Source: an uncultured Phocaeicola sp.
Lineage (GTDB): Bacteria > Bacteroidota > Bacteroidia > Bacteroidales > Bacteroidaceae
Direction of reading: 5' to 3'
Assembly (NCBI GenBank): GCA_948566455.1
Contig: CAOYQO010000039.1
Coordinates: 1 to 18,271 of the forward strand
DNA length: 18,271 bases
This document shows, in pieces, positions 7,678-14,637 of this stretch (the stretch's first letter is position 1; each line of letters begins with the position of its first letter). The position numbers and the translations under genes are program-made. The notes below the pieces were generated by a model. The model did not search any database, was not told the DNA's origin, and worked only from the letters and a program-made list of their open reading frames with translations.

Positions 7678-9552
7678 TCATTTCTTGGATTTCTTTTTCT
7701 TATTGTTATCGCTGTTAAAGAATTGTTTCCAGTCGTCTTTCGTTTTGGGACCGCGTTCTTCAATGTAGCCACGTTCCGCACGGCTGGGTCTTCCTTCTTT
7801 TGAGGTCGTTTTTTTATTGGACCTGTCACTTTTTTTGCCGAATGAAGCATTCCTTGCTGCACTGCTTCTGCGTTCGCCATTGTCGTTTTTGCCATTATTG
7901 TCACCGGCAACTTCTACTACAATTTTCCGGCCGCCATTCAGATTAACCTTGTTCAATGCTTTAATCACGTCCTGTGCCTGATTTTCTGCTACTTCGAAGA
8001 AAGAGAAATTCTGCATCAGGTCTATTCGTCCGATGGTAGTACGTTGCTTCTTCATGTTGCGGTTAATCAGTTCTATGATTTGGTTGGCATAGAAACCGTC
8101 TGTCTTTCCTACATTCAGGAATAGACGGGTGTATCCTTTTTCTGCTTTACGCTCTGTCTTTTCACGAGCACTGCCATGATCCTTGCGTTCTTTGGAGCCA
8201 CGTTCGCTGCGACGGTCATTTGTGCTGGGAATTTCTATTTCCGGAGCGTTACTATAGTATTCCAAGAAGCGGTTAAATTCCATTGACACCACGCGCTTTA
8301 TCAGATCTTCCTTTGAAAGCCATTCCAGTTTACGATAGATTCCGGGTAGGAAGGATTCAATTTCTTCATCGTTTACTTTTACCTTTTCTATGTCATCTAT
8401 CAATTTAATCAATTGCTGCTCGCAAATTTGTTTACCACTGGGCATCTCACCCATGATAAATTTTTTGTTGATGATTCGTTCTATCTCACGCATCTTTCCT
8501 TTTTCGCGAAGGTTGATGATGGCAATAGAAATACCTGTTTTTCCGGCACGTCCTGTACGACCACTACGATGAGTATAGCTTTCTATATCATCGGGCAAGC
8601 CATAATTAATGACATGAGTAAGGTCATTTACATCTAGGCCACGGGCTGCTACGTCGGTAGCAACTAAAAGCTGTAAATGGCGTTGGCGGAATTTTTGCAT
8701 CACTAAGTCGCGCTGGGCTTGTGAGAGCTCACCGTGCAAAGAGTCTGCGTTATAACCGTCTTGTATTAATTTATCTGCAATTTCCTGAGTTTCTTTACGG
8801 GTACGACAGAAAATGATGCCATAAATCTGTGGATAATAATCCGCGATACGTTTCAATGCGGCATATTTGTCTTTAGCGTGTACTAAATAGGCTATGTGAT
8901 TGACGTTTTTACTGCCCTCATTTTTGGTACCGATAGTGATTTCTTTTGCGTCATGCAGATATTTTTTGGCGATGCGTGAGATTTCCGGACTCATGGTAGC
9001 CGAGAACATCAAGGTATTCCGGTCTTCAGGAACTTTTTCAAGGATAGCATTTATGCTATCAGTAAATCCCATATTCAGCATTTCATCGGCTTCGTCCATT
9101 ACTACATCTGTAATCGTTTCTAGTTTGGCAACCTTTCTTTCTATTAGATCAATCAGTCGTCCGGGAGTAGCCACAATAATATGTACGCCTGTTTTCAACA
9201 TGCGTATTTGGCTTTCGATGGATGAACCACCATATACGGGAAGGATTTTCAGCCCGTCAATGTACTTGGAGTAATCGTTCAGATCGCCTGCAATCTGCAA
9301 GCACAATTCGCGTGTGGGGCATAAAATTAGTGCTTGAGGTGCACGGTGCTTTACGTCAACTTTTTGGATAAGCGGCAGACCAAATGCGGCTGTTTTTCCA
9401 GTCCCTGTTTGTGCTAGGGCTACTACATCGTTGCCGTTTCCCAATAAATACGGTATTACTTCTTCTTGTACCGGCATGGGATTCTCATATCCCATTTCTT
9501 TAATCGCTTTTAGTATTTCCGGGGAAACGCCTAACTCTTCAAATGTCTTCAT
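7678..9552 (-). CDS. DEAD-box ATP-dependent RNA helicase (DeaD/DbpA-like)
   Basis: The 624-residue cytoplasmic RNA helicase remodels RNA duplexes using ATP, typically in ribosome assembly, mRNA turnover and cold adaptation. The Q motif region is at 4-30 and motif I AQTGTGKT at 47-54. PTREL is at 79-83, TPGR at 129-132, DEAD at 153-156 and SAT at 184-186. The second RecA domain carries IIFCRTRKETQEIA, ATDVAARGLDV (298-308) and HRSGRTGR (328-335). After a charged linker (about 445-470), residues 473-549 form a DbpA-type RRM-like domain. A basic, low-complexity tail (550-624) ends in a lysine-rich run. This is the CsdA/DeaD-like architecture rather than the short RhlE type. The nearest upstream gene on the same strand is 260 bases away and the helicase has its own -7 box, so it is probably monocistronic. 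Confidence 0.95.
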   Translation of the reverse strand: MKTFEELGVSPEILKAIKEMGYENPMPVQEEVIPYLLGNGNDVVALAQTGTGKTAAFGLPLIQKVDVKHRAPQALILCPTRELCLQIAGDLNDYSKYIDGLKILPVYGGSSIESQIRMLKTGVHIIVATPGRLIDLIERKVAKLETITDVVMDEADEMLNMGFTDSINAILEKVPEDRNTLMFSATMSPEISRIAKKYLHDAKEITIGTKNEGSKNVNHIAYLVHAKDKYAALKRIADYYPQIYGIIFCRTRKETQEIADKLIQDGYNADSLHGELSQAQRDLVMQKFRQRHLQLLVATDVAARGLDVNDLTHVINYGLPDDIESYTHRSGRTGRAGKTGISIAIINLREKGKMREIERIINKKFIMGEMPSGKQICEQQLIKLIDDIEKVKVNDEEIESFLPGIYRKLEWLSKEDLIKRVVSMEFNRFLEYYSNAPEIEIPSTNDRRSERGSKERKDHGSAREKTERKAEKGYTRLFLNVGKTDGFYANQIIELINRNMKKQRTTIGRIDLMQNFSFFEVAENQAQDVIKALNKVNLNGGRKIVVEVAGDNNGKNDNGERRSSAARNASFGKKSDRSNKKTTSKEGRPSRAERGYIEERGPKTKDDWKQFFNSDNNKKKKSKK

Positions 9553-9577
9553 TTATTTTCAAATATCTAATTCGCTG

Positions 9578-9585
9578 CAAAGATA
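9578..9585 (-). promoter_or_regulatory. -7 box of the DEAD-box helicase gene
   Basis: On the minus strand TATCTTTG matches TAnnTTTG and lies 25 bases upstream of the helicase ATG. No good -33 TTTG is seen at the usual distance. Instead an inverted repeat ATAATC-ATGG-GATTAT (9589-9604) sits just upstream of the -7 box, where a regulator could act. Confidence 0.55.
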
Positions 9586-9703
9586 CGGATAATCATGGGA
9601 TTATATGGTGCTTATGCAATATTTGTTTTTATCAGTAGTGTATTTTTAGGGAATATTGGCTAAAGCGTGTCGGGAAGTGATAAGAAAATTTTAGGTATAA
9701 GGT

Positions 9704-9753
9704 GAAAATACTCTGCCGGTATGGCAATTGAAATGCTTTATCGGTCAGAGTAT
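9704..9753 (-). terminator. Hairpin ending the accessory membrane operon
   Basis: ATACTCTGCCG (9708-9718) pairs with CGG (9742-9744) and CAGAGTAT (9746-9753), an 11-bp stem with one bulged base at 9745. Read on the minus strand, the hairpin is followed by TTTTC, a short T tract. It lies about 60 bases after the stop of the XRE regulator gene, the last gene of the cluster. The T run is short, so termination may be incomplete. Confidence 0.5.
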
Positions 9754-9813
9754 CCGGATTAAAGATATGAGAATTTTATGGTATCAGAGTGTTTGTATAT
9801 GTGGCTGTTTATA

Positions 9814-10026
9814 TTATTCACCTTCTTCTCTATATTCTAAAATATCTCCGGGCTGGCAATTTAGTTCCCTGCAAATAGCCTCAAGGGTAGAGAAACGGAT
9901 GGCTTTCGCTTTCCCGGTTTTCAATATGGAAAGGTTAGCAGGAGTCAGGTCTATCTTCTCGGCTAAATCTCCCAGCGAAATTTTTCGTTTCGCCATCATT
10001 ACGTCTAAATTTACTATAATTGGCAT
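9814..10026 (-). CDS. XRE-family helix-turn-helix transcriptional regulator
   Basis: The 70-residue DNA-binding protein is almost entirely a Cro/CI-type helix-turn-helix domain of the HTH_26 kind. The scanning helix LGDLAEKIDL (18-27) is followed by TPANLSILKTGKAKA (28-42) and the closing helices FSTLEAICRELNCQPGDILEY (45-65). There is no sensor domain. Small regulators of this kind often accompany DUF2975 membrane proteins, as in the Bacillus YoaS/YozG pair, and here it ends an operon with two DUF2975 genes. It starts 3 bases after the upstream small gene. It probably controls its own operon; candidate binding sites are the TATCG/CGATA repeats near 13385-13474, but this link is unproven. Confidence 0.88.
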   Translation of the reverse strand: MPIIVNLDVMMAKRKISLGDLAEKIDLTPANLSILKTGKAKAIRFSTLEAICRELNCQPGDILEYREEGE

Positions 10027-10029
10027 AGA

Positions 10030-10287
10030 TCAATTCATTTTGGGTTTATTCGGGTTCTCATCTACTGCGCGCCACCAAAGGGTGTGGCGTTGCGTCAGTT
10101 TCTTAAAGGCATACAGACAGAAGCAAGTCCATCCAATGTTGATCGATATCCTCACTATTTTGTTGTCCAACAATGGATGTAACACAAGGAAATAGATGAA
10201 TGAACTTACAAACAGAGTAGCTATCAGGCAAAGTATCAAATAAAAGATGCTTTTTCTTTTTGAGGGGAAAGTGTTTTTTTCTTTCAT
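10030..10287 (-). CDS. Small two-helix membrane protein
   Basis: The 85-residue protein is not assigned to a family. A lysine-rich N-terminus is followed by two hydrophobic segments at about 13-37 and 44-62. A polar, basic C-terminal tail contains WWRAVDENPN. The short loop between the helices suggests a hairpin topology with both termini on the same, probably cytoplasmic, side. It is placed between a DUF2975 gene (10-base gap) and the XRE gene (3-base gap), so it is almost certainly co-transcribed with them. Position and membrane nature suggest a partner of the DUF2975 proteins, which is inference only. Confidence 0.75.
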   Translation of the reverse strand: MKEKNTFPSKRKSIFYLILCLIATLFVSSFIYFLVLHPLLDNKIVRISINIGWTCFCLYAFKKLTQRHTLWWRAVDENPNKPKMN

Positions 10288-10297
10288 GGCATTTTTC

Positions 10298-10945
10298 TTA
10301 AATGGTTAAATCCTGTTCTTCTTTCATTTTTGCCCCGATAGCAAATATCTCGGCAAAAAGAATGGGAATTATCACAGCTACCCAGTCGGGAGAATAACCG
10401 GCGTAGCTGATGATTTTGTAGCCCGGCAGACTGATTTGCTCAACTGCTGCGTTTCCTACAATCCATTCGTCAACAGCTATGAGGATTTCCAAGCTTGCAC
10501 TGGTGTATGCAAACCAACGGAGGCGCCGTACATTGGCAGATGTAAATACTTCGCGGCGTGAGATGGAAATGAGCAACCGGATCAATGAGCAGAAACCGAT
10601 GAGAAAAAGGAATATTCCGGGTATGGCAAGTCCCATGACAAGGATGTGCCAGGCCGATGGCTTGGCATACGTTTCTATTTCAGTCACTGTGTAGGGGAGT
10701 GTCCAGTCCACGCGGTTGTTGCTCAGTGAATCGACAGTAGTTTCAGGTAACGGCTCTACATTCAGCTTGACTGAGGTTGCATGATGGGGTATAATGTGGC
10801 GTCCAGGCTCATATATTTCCATTGCACTGTTATGTCCATCTTCAAATCCTTTCTTGAAATCTCTCCAATTTTCATCCAATCCTCCAAAGAAGTTTGCAAT
10901 GATGGCTATAATGGCTATGACACCTAATATTCTGAACTTGTTCAT
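10298..10945 (-). CDS. DUF2975 family membrane protein (copy A)
   Basis: The 215-residue protein has one N-terminal transmembrane helix (about 5-21), an extracytoplasmic-looking polar region (22-98), and three more helices (about 101-127, 146-165 and 188-206). The segment REVFTSANVRRLRWF (131-145) and the ending FAEIFAIGAKMKEEQDLTI are characteristic of DUF2975, a family of unknown biochemical function commonly paired with a small XRE regulator. It lies 16 bases after its paralogue and shares exact length and an identical last ten residues (KMKEEQDLTI) with it. The two arose by tandem duplication; their extracytoplasmic parts have diverged strongly. Confidence 0.87.
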   Translation of the reverse strand: MNKFRILGVIAIIAIIANFFGGLDENWRDFKKGFEDGHNSAMEIYEPGRHIIPHHATSVKLNVEPLPETTVDSLSNNRVDWTLPYTVTEIETYAKPSAWHILVMGLAIPGIFLFLIGFCSLIRLLISISRREVFTSANVRRLRWFAYTSASLEILIAVDEWIVGNAAVEQISLPGYKIISYAGYSPDWVAVIIPILFAEIFAIGAKMKEEQDLTI

Positions 10946-10961
10946 AGTCTGCTCTGTTTTT

Positions 10962-11609
10962 TTAAATGGTTAAATCTTGTTCTTCTTTCATCTTCAGTCC
11001 GATGGCAAATACTTCGGCTACCAGCAATGAAATGAATCCCAGAATGAGAGTCGCATCGGAAAAAGCAAAGGTATAGGAGAACTCGCATCCGTTGAGTTGC
11101 AACACTTGCGAAGCTTCATAATTTCCAATCACGATGGTAGCCAGCGTGCAGATAAACAAAAGTATCAATGCCCATCCTAACTTGCGCAGAAACTTCACAT
11201 TCTTCCAGCTGAAGATATCACCGCGATTGATATTTCTGATCAAATAAAAGAACTGCAACAGGCAGAAAATTCCCGCTATCACCGAAATGAATGAGGCAAT
11301 CCTGTTTAGTGCATGGAAGGTATCATTTTCTTTCGTTGGCGCCTCTACCATGCTTATAATCGGTATGATAGATGCCTGTTCTCCTGTCCTGACATTGGTT
11401 ACACTTCCTGTCTTTTCAAGTAGATCGGTAGGAAGGGTGCAAATCATCTTATAATCGGAAATGTGGATATCCTTTCCTTTTTCTACACTTTCGTATCCGG
11501 CTTTAAAGGCACTTGTGAAAGAATGGAACATGATGCTCACTGTCGTTGAGGTGGAAAGGAGCAAGGCGATAAGTACGCAGACGCAAAAGAGGTTGAGTTT
11601 TGTTTTCAT
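10962..11609 (-). CDS. DUF2975 family membrane protein (copy B)
   Basis: The 215-residue protein is a paralogue of the next gene. Helices are predicted at about 5-27, 103-124, 143-162 and 185-204. The large extracytoplasmic segment lies between the first two. The conserved stretch GDIFSWKNVKFLRKLGW (130-146) and ending VAEVFAIGLKMKEEQDLTI match the DUF2975 pattern. Nucleotide identity with the other copy is high around the 3' end: the block 10298-10326 matches 10962-10990 with one mismatch. The gene begins 8 bases after the CPBP gene, consistent with one operon. The two proteins may form a heteromeric membrane complex, but nothing in the sequence proves it. Confidence 0.86.
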   Translation of the reverse strand: MKTKLNLFCVCVLIALLLSTSTTVSIMFHSFTSAFKAGYESVEKGKDIHISDYKMICTLPTDLLEKTGSVTNVRTGEQASIIPIISMVEAPTKENDTFHALNRIASFISVIAGIFCLLQFFYLIRNINRGDIFSWKNVKFLRKLGWALILLFICTLATIVIGNYEASQVLQLNGCEFSYTFAFSDATLILGFISLLVAEVFAIGLKMKEEQDLTI

Positions 11610-11617
11610 TGTTACAT

Positions 11618-12448
11618 TTATGCTTGTGTGTTAGTAATTTCAGAGGGTGTTCCCGGCTGTGGCAAATGTTTGTTCAGATAGAAATACATGCCGACTAGGA
11701 TGATTATGGCGGCTGCCAAAAGGATGTAAGTAGGTGTGGCGCCAATCATATCAACCGTTTTTTCATTCAACTCTTCTTGGGTTGATGTAGCCATGGCAAT
11801 GGTAGCCAGGGAGTTATTTAGAAAATGCCCTATCATTCCCGGTATAATGCTTCCTGTGCGGTAATAAAGCCATCCGAATACCAATCCCAGACAGAAGGCG
11901 AAAGGTACTTGCGCCGGATTGACATGGATGAGACCGAAAATGAGTGCTGACAGGAGGATTGCCATACCGGGTCTTTTTCCGGTTTGCAGGAAATGCCCTT
12001 CAATGACTCCACGGAACAGCAACTCTTCTACCAGAGGTGCCATGACGGCAATGGCGATGATGCCGAATACATTGCGGCTCATTCCTATGAATGTGTCTTC
12101 CACTAGGTTGGGCAGTTCTATGAATTCGCTGGCTACATTGCAGATGAACATGGCTGCTATAATGAAGGGAATACTCAATAAAATGGTTTTTGCAGGTACT
12201 TCAGTCCAGCTTGTCTTGTTGAATTGAACGTATTTAAAGTAGATCAGGTGCCAGATCATGGCTATTCCTGCCAGTACCATAACGAGTCCTGTCATAGAGG
12301 CTGTATTCTTACCTACGGCATAAGCCAGATTATCATTTTCTGAAATTTCGTTCATCACTTTAATAATTCCCGCCGGAAGTCCTACCAGGAAGGTGAAAGC
12401 TAACTGATAAGCGAAGTAATAAAGTACTAATTTAATTGCGCGTCCCAT
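11618..12448 (-). CDS. CPBP family intramembrane metalloprotease homologue
   Basis: The 276-residue polytopic membrane protein belongs to the CPBP (Abi/Rce1-like) family. The motifs are intact: EELLFR (141-146, the EExxxR motif), FGLIH (171-175, FxxxH) and HFLNN (208-212, HxxxN). Family members include CAAX prenyl proteases and proteins linked to bacteriocin immunity or maturation, and a membrane-embedded glutamate-histidine active site is expected. Hydrophobic segments span nearly the whole chain, and the C-terminal tail is polar and proline-containing. It is the first gene of the tight CPBP-DUF2975-DUF2975-small protein-XRE operon. A substrate cannot be named; the neighbouring membrane proteins are the obvious candidates. 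Confidence 0.92.
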   Translation of the reverse strand: MGRAIKLVLYYFAYQLAFTFLVGLPAGIIKVMNEISENDNLAYAVGKNTASMTGLVMVLAGIAMIWHLIYFKYVQFNKTSWTEVPAKTILLSIPFIIAAMFICNVASEFIELPNLVEDTFIGMSRNVFGIIAIAVMAPLVEELLFRGVIEGHFLQTGKRPGMAILLSALIFGLIHVNPAQVPFAFCLGLVFGWLYYRTGSIIPGMIGHFLNNSLATIAMATSTQEELNEKTVDMIGATPTYILLAAAIIILVGMYFYLNKHLPQPGTPSEITNTQA

Positions 12449-12620
12449 AATAGAATGTTTATTGGTTTAAAATGGATTTGAATTAAGGGGTAGGACGGAC
12501 TTCCGCATCCGTCCTGAGGGTATCTGTTTCTTTAAGTAAGCATCCTTGGGTTTCTCCTTGGTGCGATCAAAATCATGGTTGTTTTCATCTGGTTGTCTTT
12601 TAAATTTGGTTGATTTGTTT
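12449..12620. other. Gap with a micro-ORF and an 8-bp GC-rich hairpin
   Basis: These 172 bases separate the glycine-zipper gene from the CPBP gene, both minus strand. AGGACGGA (12492-12499) pairs perfectly with TCCGTCCT (12508-12515) around an 8-base loop, but no T run follows on either strand. Upstream of it on the minus strand, 12588-12532 encodes an 18-residue frame (MKTTMILIAPRRNPRMLT, then TAA). No TAnnTTTG box was found here. The CPBP operon may therefore be transcribed by read-through from the DUF3836 promoter, with the hairpin as a partial stop or an RNA processing site. Confidence 0.4.
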
Positions 12621-12920
12621 TTAGTTCATCAAGTGAGCAATGGCATGTTTGCATGGAACGTACCAATGGTTCATGAATAGGATAAGAAATGCTAAAATAA
12701 GGATAATTGTGCTTTTTTGTTGTGCTCTTTGGGCCAGTGGGGTGTTGACAGGAATCTTGGTCAGGACCAGTCTTCCCAAAGCTATTCCCAAAAGCATACC
12801 CAAGCCTAATCCTATTTGCGGATATAAAAATCCGACCATCATTCCTATGTACATTCCTATGGTTTGCCACAGGCTGGTCGCATTCTTATTTTGGGTTTGT
12901 GTTTCATTCAAAGTTTCCAT
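12621..12920 (-). CDS. Small glycine-zipper membrane protein
   Basis: The 99-residue protein has a polar N-terminus (1-17) and a long hydrophobic glycine-patterned segment at about 18-50 with G-x-x-x-G spacing (IGMYIGMMVGFLYPQIGLGL then GMLLGIALG). A basic linker and a second transmembrane helix at about 70-84 follow. The glycine pattern suggests close helix packing or oligomerisation in the membrane. I do not recognise a named family. Its ATG overlaps the stop of the DUF3836 gene by one base (TAATG on the minus strand), which implies translational coupling. Confidence 0.78.
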   Translation of the reverse strand: METLNETQTQNKNATSLWQTIGMYIGMMVGFLYPQIGLGLGMLLGIALGRLVLTKIPVNTPLAQRAQQKSTIILILAFLILFMNHWYVPCKHAIAHLMN

Positions 12921-13339
12921 TACTTTTTGTTTTGTGTGTCGGCCAACAAGTTTGCGTTGTTGCCTTCACGGTAAATACTTTCTTGTTTGTTATGGTTGAA
13001 AGTGCTCTCTTTGGCGTTCCATTCAGCGTAGTTGAGTTTGATTTCATAGACTCCGGGAGTTACGGTAAGCAGATAGGCCGGCTTCCACAGTTCCCGGTAA
13101 GCATCCCAGCGATAAGCTTTTTTCTCAATTACCTGACCATTTTCATCGTGTTTGTACTCATACTTCAGTTTGCGTGTCAATGTTTTGCCGTCTTCATTCA
13201 GTGTGTACACGGTTGTGTTTGTGTCATTCTGACCGTAGATGTACTTTGTGTTTCCTGTTTGTGCGTTTGCTGTTGTTGTACAACTCATCATTACTACTGC
13301 AATTGCTGCTAAAACTGATTTTAATACTGACTTTTTCAT
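12920..13339 (-). CDS. Secreted DUF3836 family protein
   Basis: The 139-residue exported protein resembles the Bacteroides DUF3836 family. Residues 1-26 are a signal peptide, with a likely cleavage after ANA (24-26). A cysteine at 20 follows VMMS, so a lipoprotein cannot be fully excluded. The mature part has the typical repeat-like beta pattern and signature HDENGQVIEKKAYRWDAYRE (64-83) followed by LWKPAYLLTV. The family's function is unknown. It is the first gene after a strong promoter at 13413-13443 and is translationally coupled to the glycine-zipper gene. The predicted 5' leader is about 65-70 bases and contains inverted repeats. Confidence 0.85.
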   Translation of the reverse strand: MKKSVLKSVLAAIAVVMMSCTTTANAQTGNTKYIYGQNDTNTTVYTLNEDGKTLTRKLKYEYKHDENGQVIEKKAYRWDAYRELWKPAYLLTVTPGVYEIKLNYAEWNAKESTFNHNKQESIYREGNNANLLADTQNKK

Positions 13340-13384
13340 TTTTACTTCGTGTTTTAATGTTTGTGTTTATTCTTTCTTGTTTCT

Positions 13385-13410
13385 CGATATTCATTTATCG
13401 TTTATCGATA
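13385..13410. promoter_or_regulatory. Downstream inverted repeats, candidate operator
   Basis: CGATA (13385-13389) and TATCG (13396-13400) form an inverted repeat with a 6-base spacer. They are followed at once by the palindrome TATCGATA (13403-13410). On the minus strand these sites cover the expected transcription start and early leader of the DUF3836 gene, the classic position for a repressor. The binding protein is unknown; the XRE regulator at the end of the cluster is a candidate. Confidence 0.45.
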
Positions 13411-13412
13411 TG

Positions 13413-13443
13413 CAAATGTATATCTTATTTTGATACTACAAAA
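13413..13443 (-). promoter_or_regulatory. Strong Bacteroidetes promoter of the DUF3836 gene
   Basis: On the minus strand a -33 element TTTTG (13443-13439) is separated by 18 bases from a -7 element TACATTTG (13420-13413). Both match the Bacteroidetes sigma-factor consensus. Transcription should begin near 13407. It is the best promoter in the accessory region and may drive all seven genes down to 9814 if there is read-through at 12449-12620. Confidence 0.75.
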
Positions 13444-13459
13444 GAAAAACGAAAAAAAA

Positions 13460-13474
13460 TATCGAAAAACGATA
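13460..13474. promoter_or_regulatory. Upstream inverted repeat, candidate operator
   Basis: TATCG (13460-13464) and CGATA (13470-13474) form a perfect inverted repeat with a 5-base spacer of A residues. It lies about 17 bases upstream of the -33 box of the DUF3836 promoter. The same half-sites occur downstream of the promoter. Confidence 0.4.
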
Positions 13475-13716
13475 AAAATATATCTTTTTTCGTGCTTTGT
13501 AGGATGGAAGTGTATGAAGAAACAGATTTTATGCAAGAAGTGACTGGTATCGGTGAATTAATTCTTCCGATAGCGTTTGCGTTCACTGGCAGGGGCGATT
13601 TTGTCTGCCCTAATACATGGAATGAACTGTTTTCGAGCAGGCAAAACTGACTGTAAACGAAGATGTGTAGAAAGAGTAGTTTGAAAGGGGGAAGGCTGTA
13701 CAATGCTCCCTTGTAT

Positions 13717-14637
13717 TTAGAGAAGAATTCTGGCCGTTTTTTCCCGGTCTTTATGCATTTGGGCAATGAGTGCATCTATAGTGTCATATTTTTCTTCAGG
13801 GCGAAGATACTTTACGAACTCAATGCGCATTTCTTTGTGGTAGATATTCTCCGAAAAATTGAGGATGTTCACTTCAATACTTAAATTGTTGCCGTTATTG
13901 ATAGTAGGGCGGTGTCCTATGTTCAACATTCCTGCCCATTTTTTTCCTTCCACATATACATATACTGCATAAACTCCTTCCGAGGGAATTAACTTGTCGC
14001 TACAATCCACTTGCAGGTTAGCTGTAGGGAATCCTATTTTTCTGCCTACTTTGTAGCCATCTACCACTGTTCCATCCAGATAGTAGTTATACCCCAGGAA
14101 TTTGGCAGCCTGACTTACTTCACCTTCTTTTAATAGTTGGCGGATGACTGAAGAGCTGATTTTGCCCTCTTTGTCTGTGTAAGCTCGCGCGCGTACTATA
14201 TATATGTTCAGTTCCTCACCATAACGGCAATAATCTTCAAAATTTTCACTGCGGTTGTGACCGAAACGATGGTCGTAGCCTATAACTAATGTATGGATAT
14301 TGAACTTGTTACGTAGCAACTGCATAAACTCTCGAGCCGAAAACAGTGAAAGTTCCTGTGTAAAAGGGAGAAGAAAGCAGTAATCTACTTGCATCGTTTC
14401 CAATAATTCGAGTTTCTCTGTTGGTGAAGAAAGTAATTGCGGACGATAAGCGGTTTGTATCACTTGTCTGGGATGTACAGGAAAAGTGATCAATGCAGAA
14501 TATAACCCATCCTTGGCAGCGACCTCTTTTACTTGATTAATAAGAAAGCGGTGTCCGCGATGCACTCCATCGAAGAAGCCGATAGTGGCAACTGAAGGAG
14601 GCAATGTTTGATGGTTTATATCTGATATTATTTTCAT
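13717..14637 (-). CDS. ribF: Bifunctional riboflavin kinase / FAD synthetase RibF
   Basis: The enzyme phosphorylates riboflavin to FMN and then adenylylates FMN to FAD. The 306-residue product has the normal bifunctional length. The N-terminal nucleotidyltransferase domain shows GFFDGVHRGH (20-29), YDHRFGHNRSENF (121-133) and ISSSVIRQLL (160-169). The C-terminal kinase domain begins near 183 and shows GTVVDGYKVGRKIGFPTANL (189-208), GVYAV (221-225), NIGHRPT (239-245) and EVNIL (255-259). Both activities should be present. The ATG overlaps the stop of the upstream HAD gene by one base (TAATG), so the two are translationally coupled. It is the last gene of the ATPase-HAD-ribF operon. Confidence 0.97.
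   Translation of the reverse strand: MKIISDINHQTLPPSVATIGFFDGVHRGHRFLINQVKEVAAKDGLYSALITFPVHPRQVIQTAYRPQLLSSPTEKLELLETMQVDYCFLLPFTQELSLFSAREFMQLLRNKFNIHTLVIGYDHRFGHNRSENFEDYCRYGEELNIYIVRARAYTDKEGKISSSVIRQLLKEGEVSQAAKFLGYNYYLDGTVVDGYKVGRKIGFPTANLQVDCSDKLIPSEGVYAVYVYVEGKKWAGMLNIGHRPTINNGNNLSIEVNILNFSENIYHKEMRIEFVKYLRPEEKYDTIDALIAQMHKDREKTARILL

Larger units (their letters stand above)
13340..13716. other. Intergenic region (377 bp) between ribF and the DUF3836 gene
   Basis: The left part holds the DUF3836 promoter and the cluster of TATCG/CGATA repeats. The stretch 13440-13490 is extremely A/T-rich. The right part (13500-13716) is less biased. It contains a 48-codon plus-strand frame, 13504-13650 (MEVYEETDFMQEV...), without a consensus -7 box; I do not call it a gene. 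A weak, bulged hairpin of GGGA with TCCC just after the ribF stop could end the ribF operon, but it lacks a T run. Confidence 0.5.

Noticed and set aside
7537..7803. A plus-strand frame beginning inside the 23-bp hairpin and running into the helicase 3' end
   Set aside because: Most of it is antisense to the lysine-rich tail of the helicase, which explains its Phe-rich composition.
12532..12870. A 112-codon minus-strand frame overlapping the glycine-zipper gene
   Set aside because: It is out of frame with the coupled glycine-zipper gene, lacks a signal or domain, and has the composition of a shadow frame. Only its last 18 codons lie outside the real gene.
13440..13490. A/T-rich stretch near the DUF3836 promoter considered as a replication origin
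   Set aside because: No DnaA-box cluster, no dnaA or related genes nearby, and the A/T richness is explained as a promoter upstream region.
13504..13650. A 48-codon plus-strand frame between the DUF3836 promoter and ribF
   Set aside because: It has no consensus -7 box, no recognisable domain, and overlaps another open frame on the opposite strand; such lengths occur by chance.
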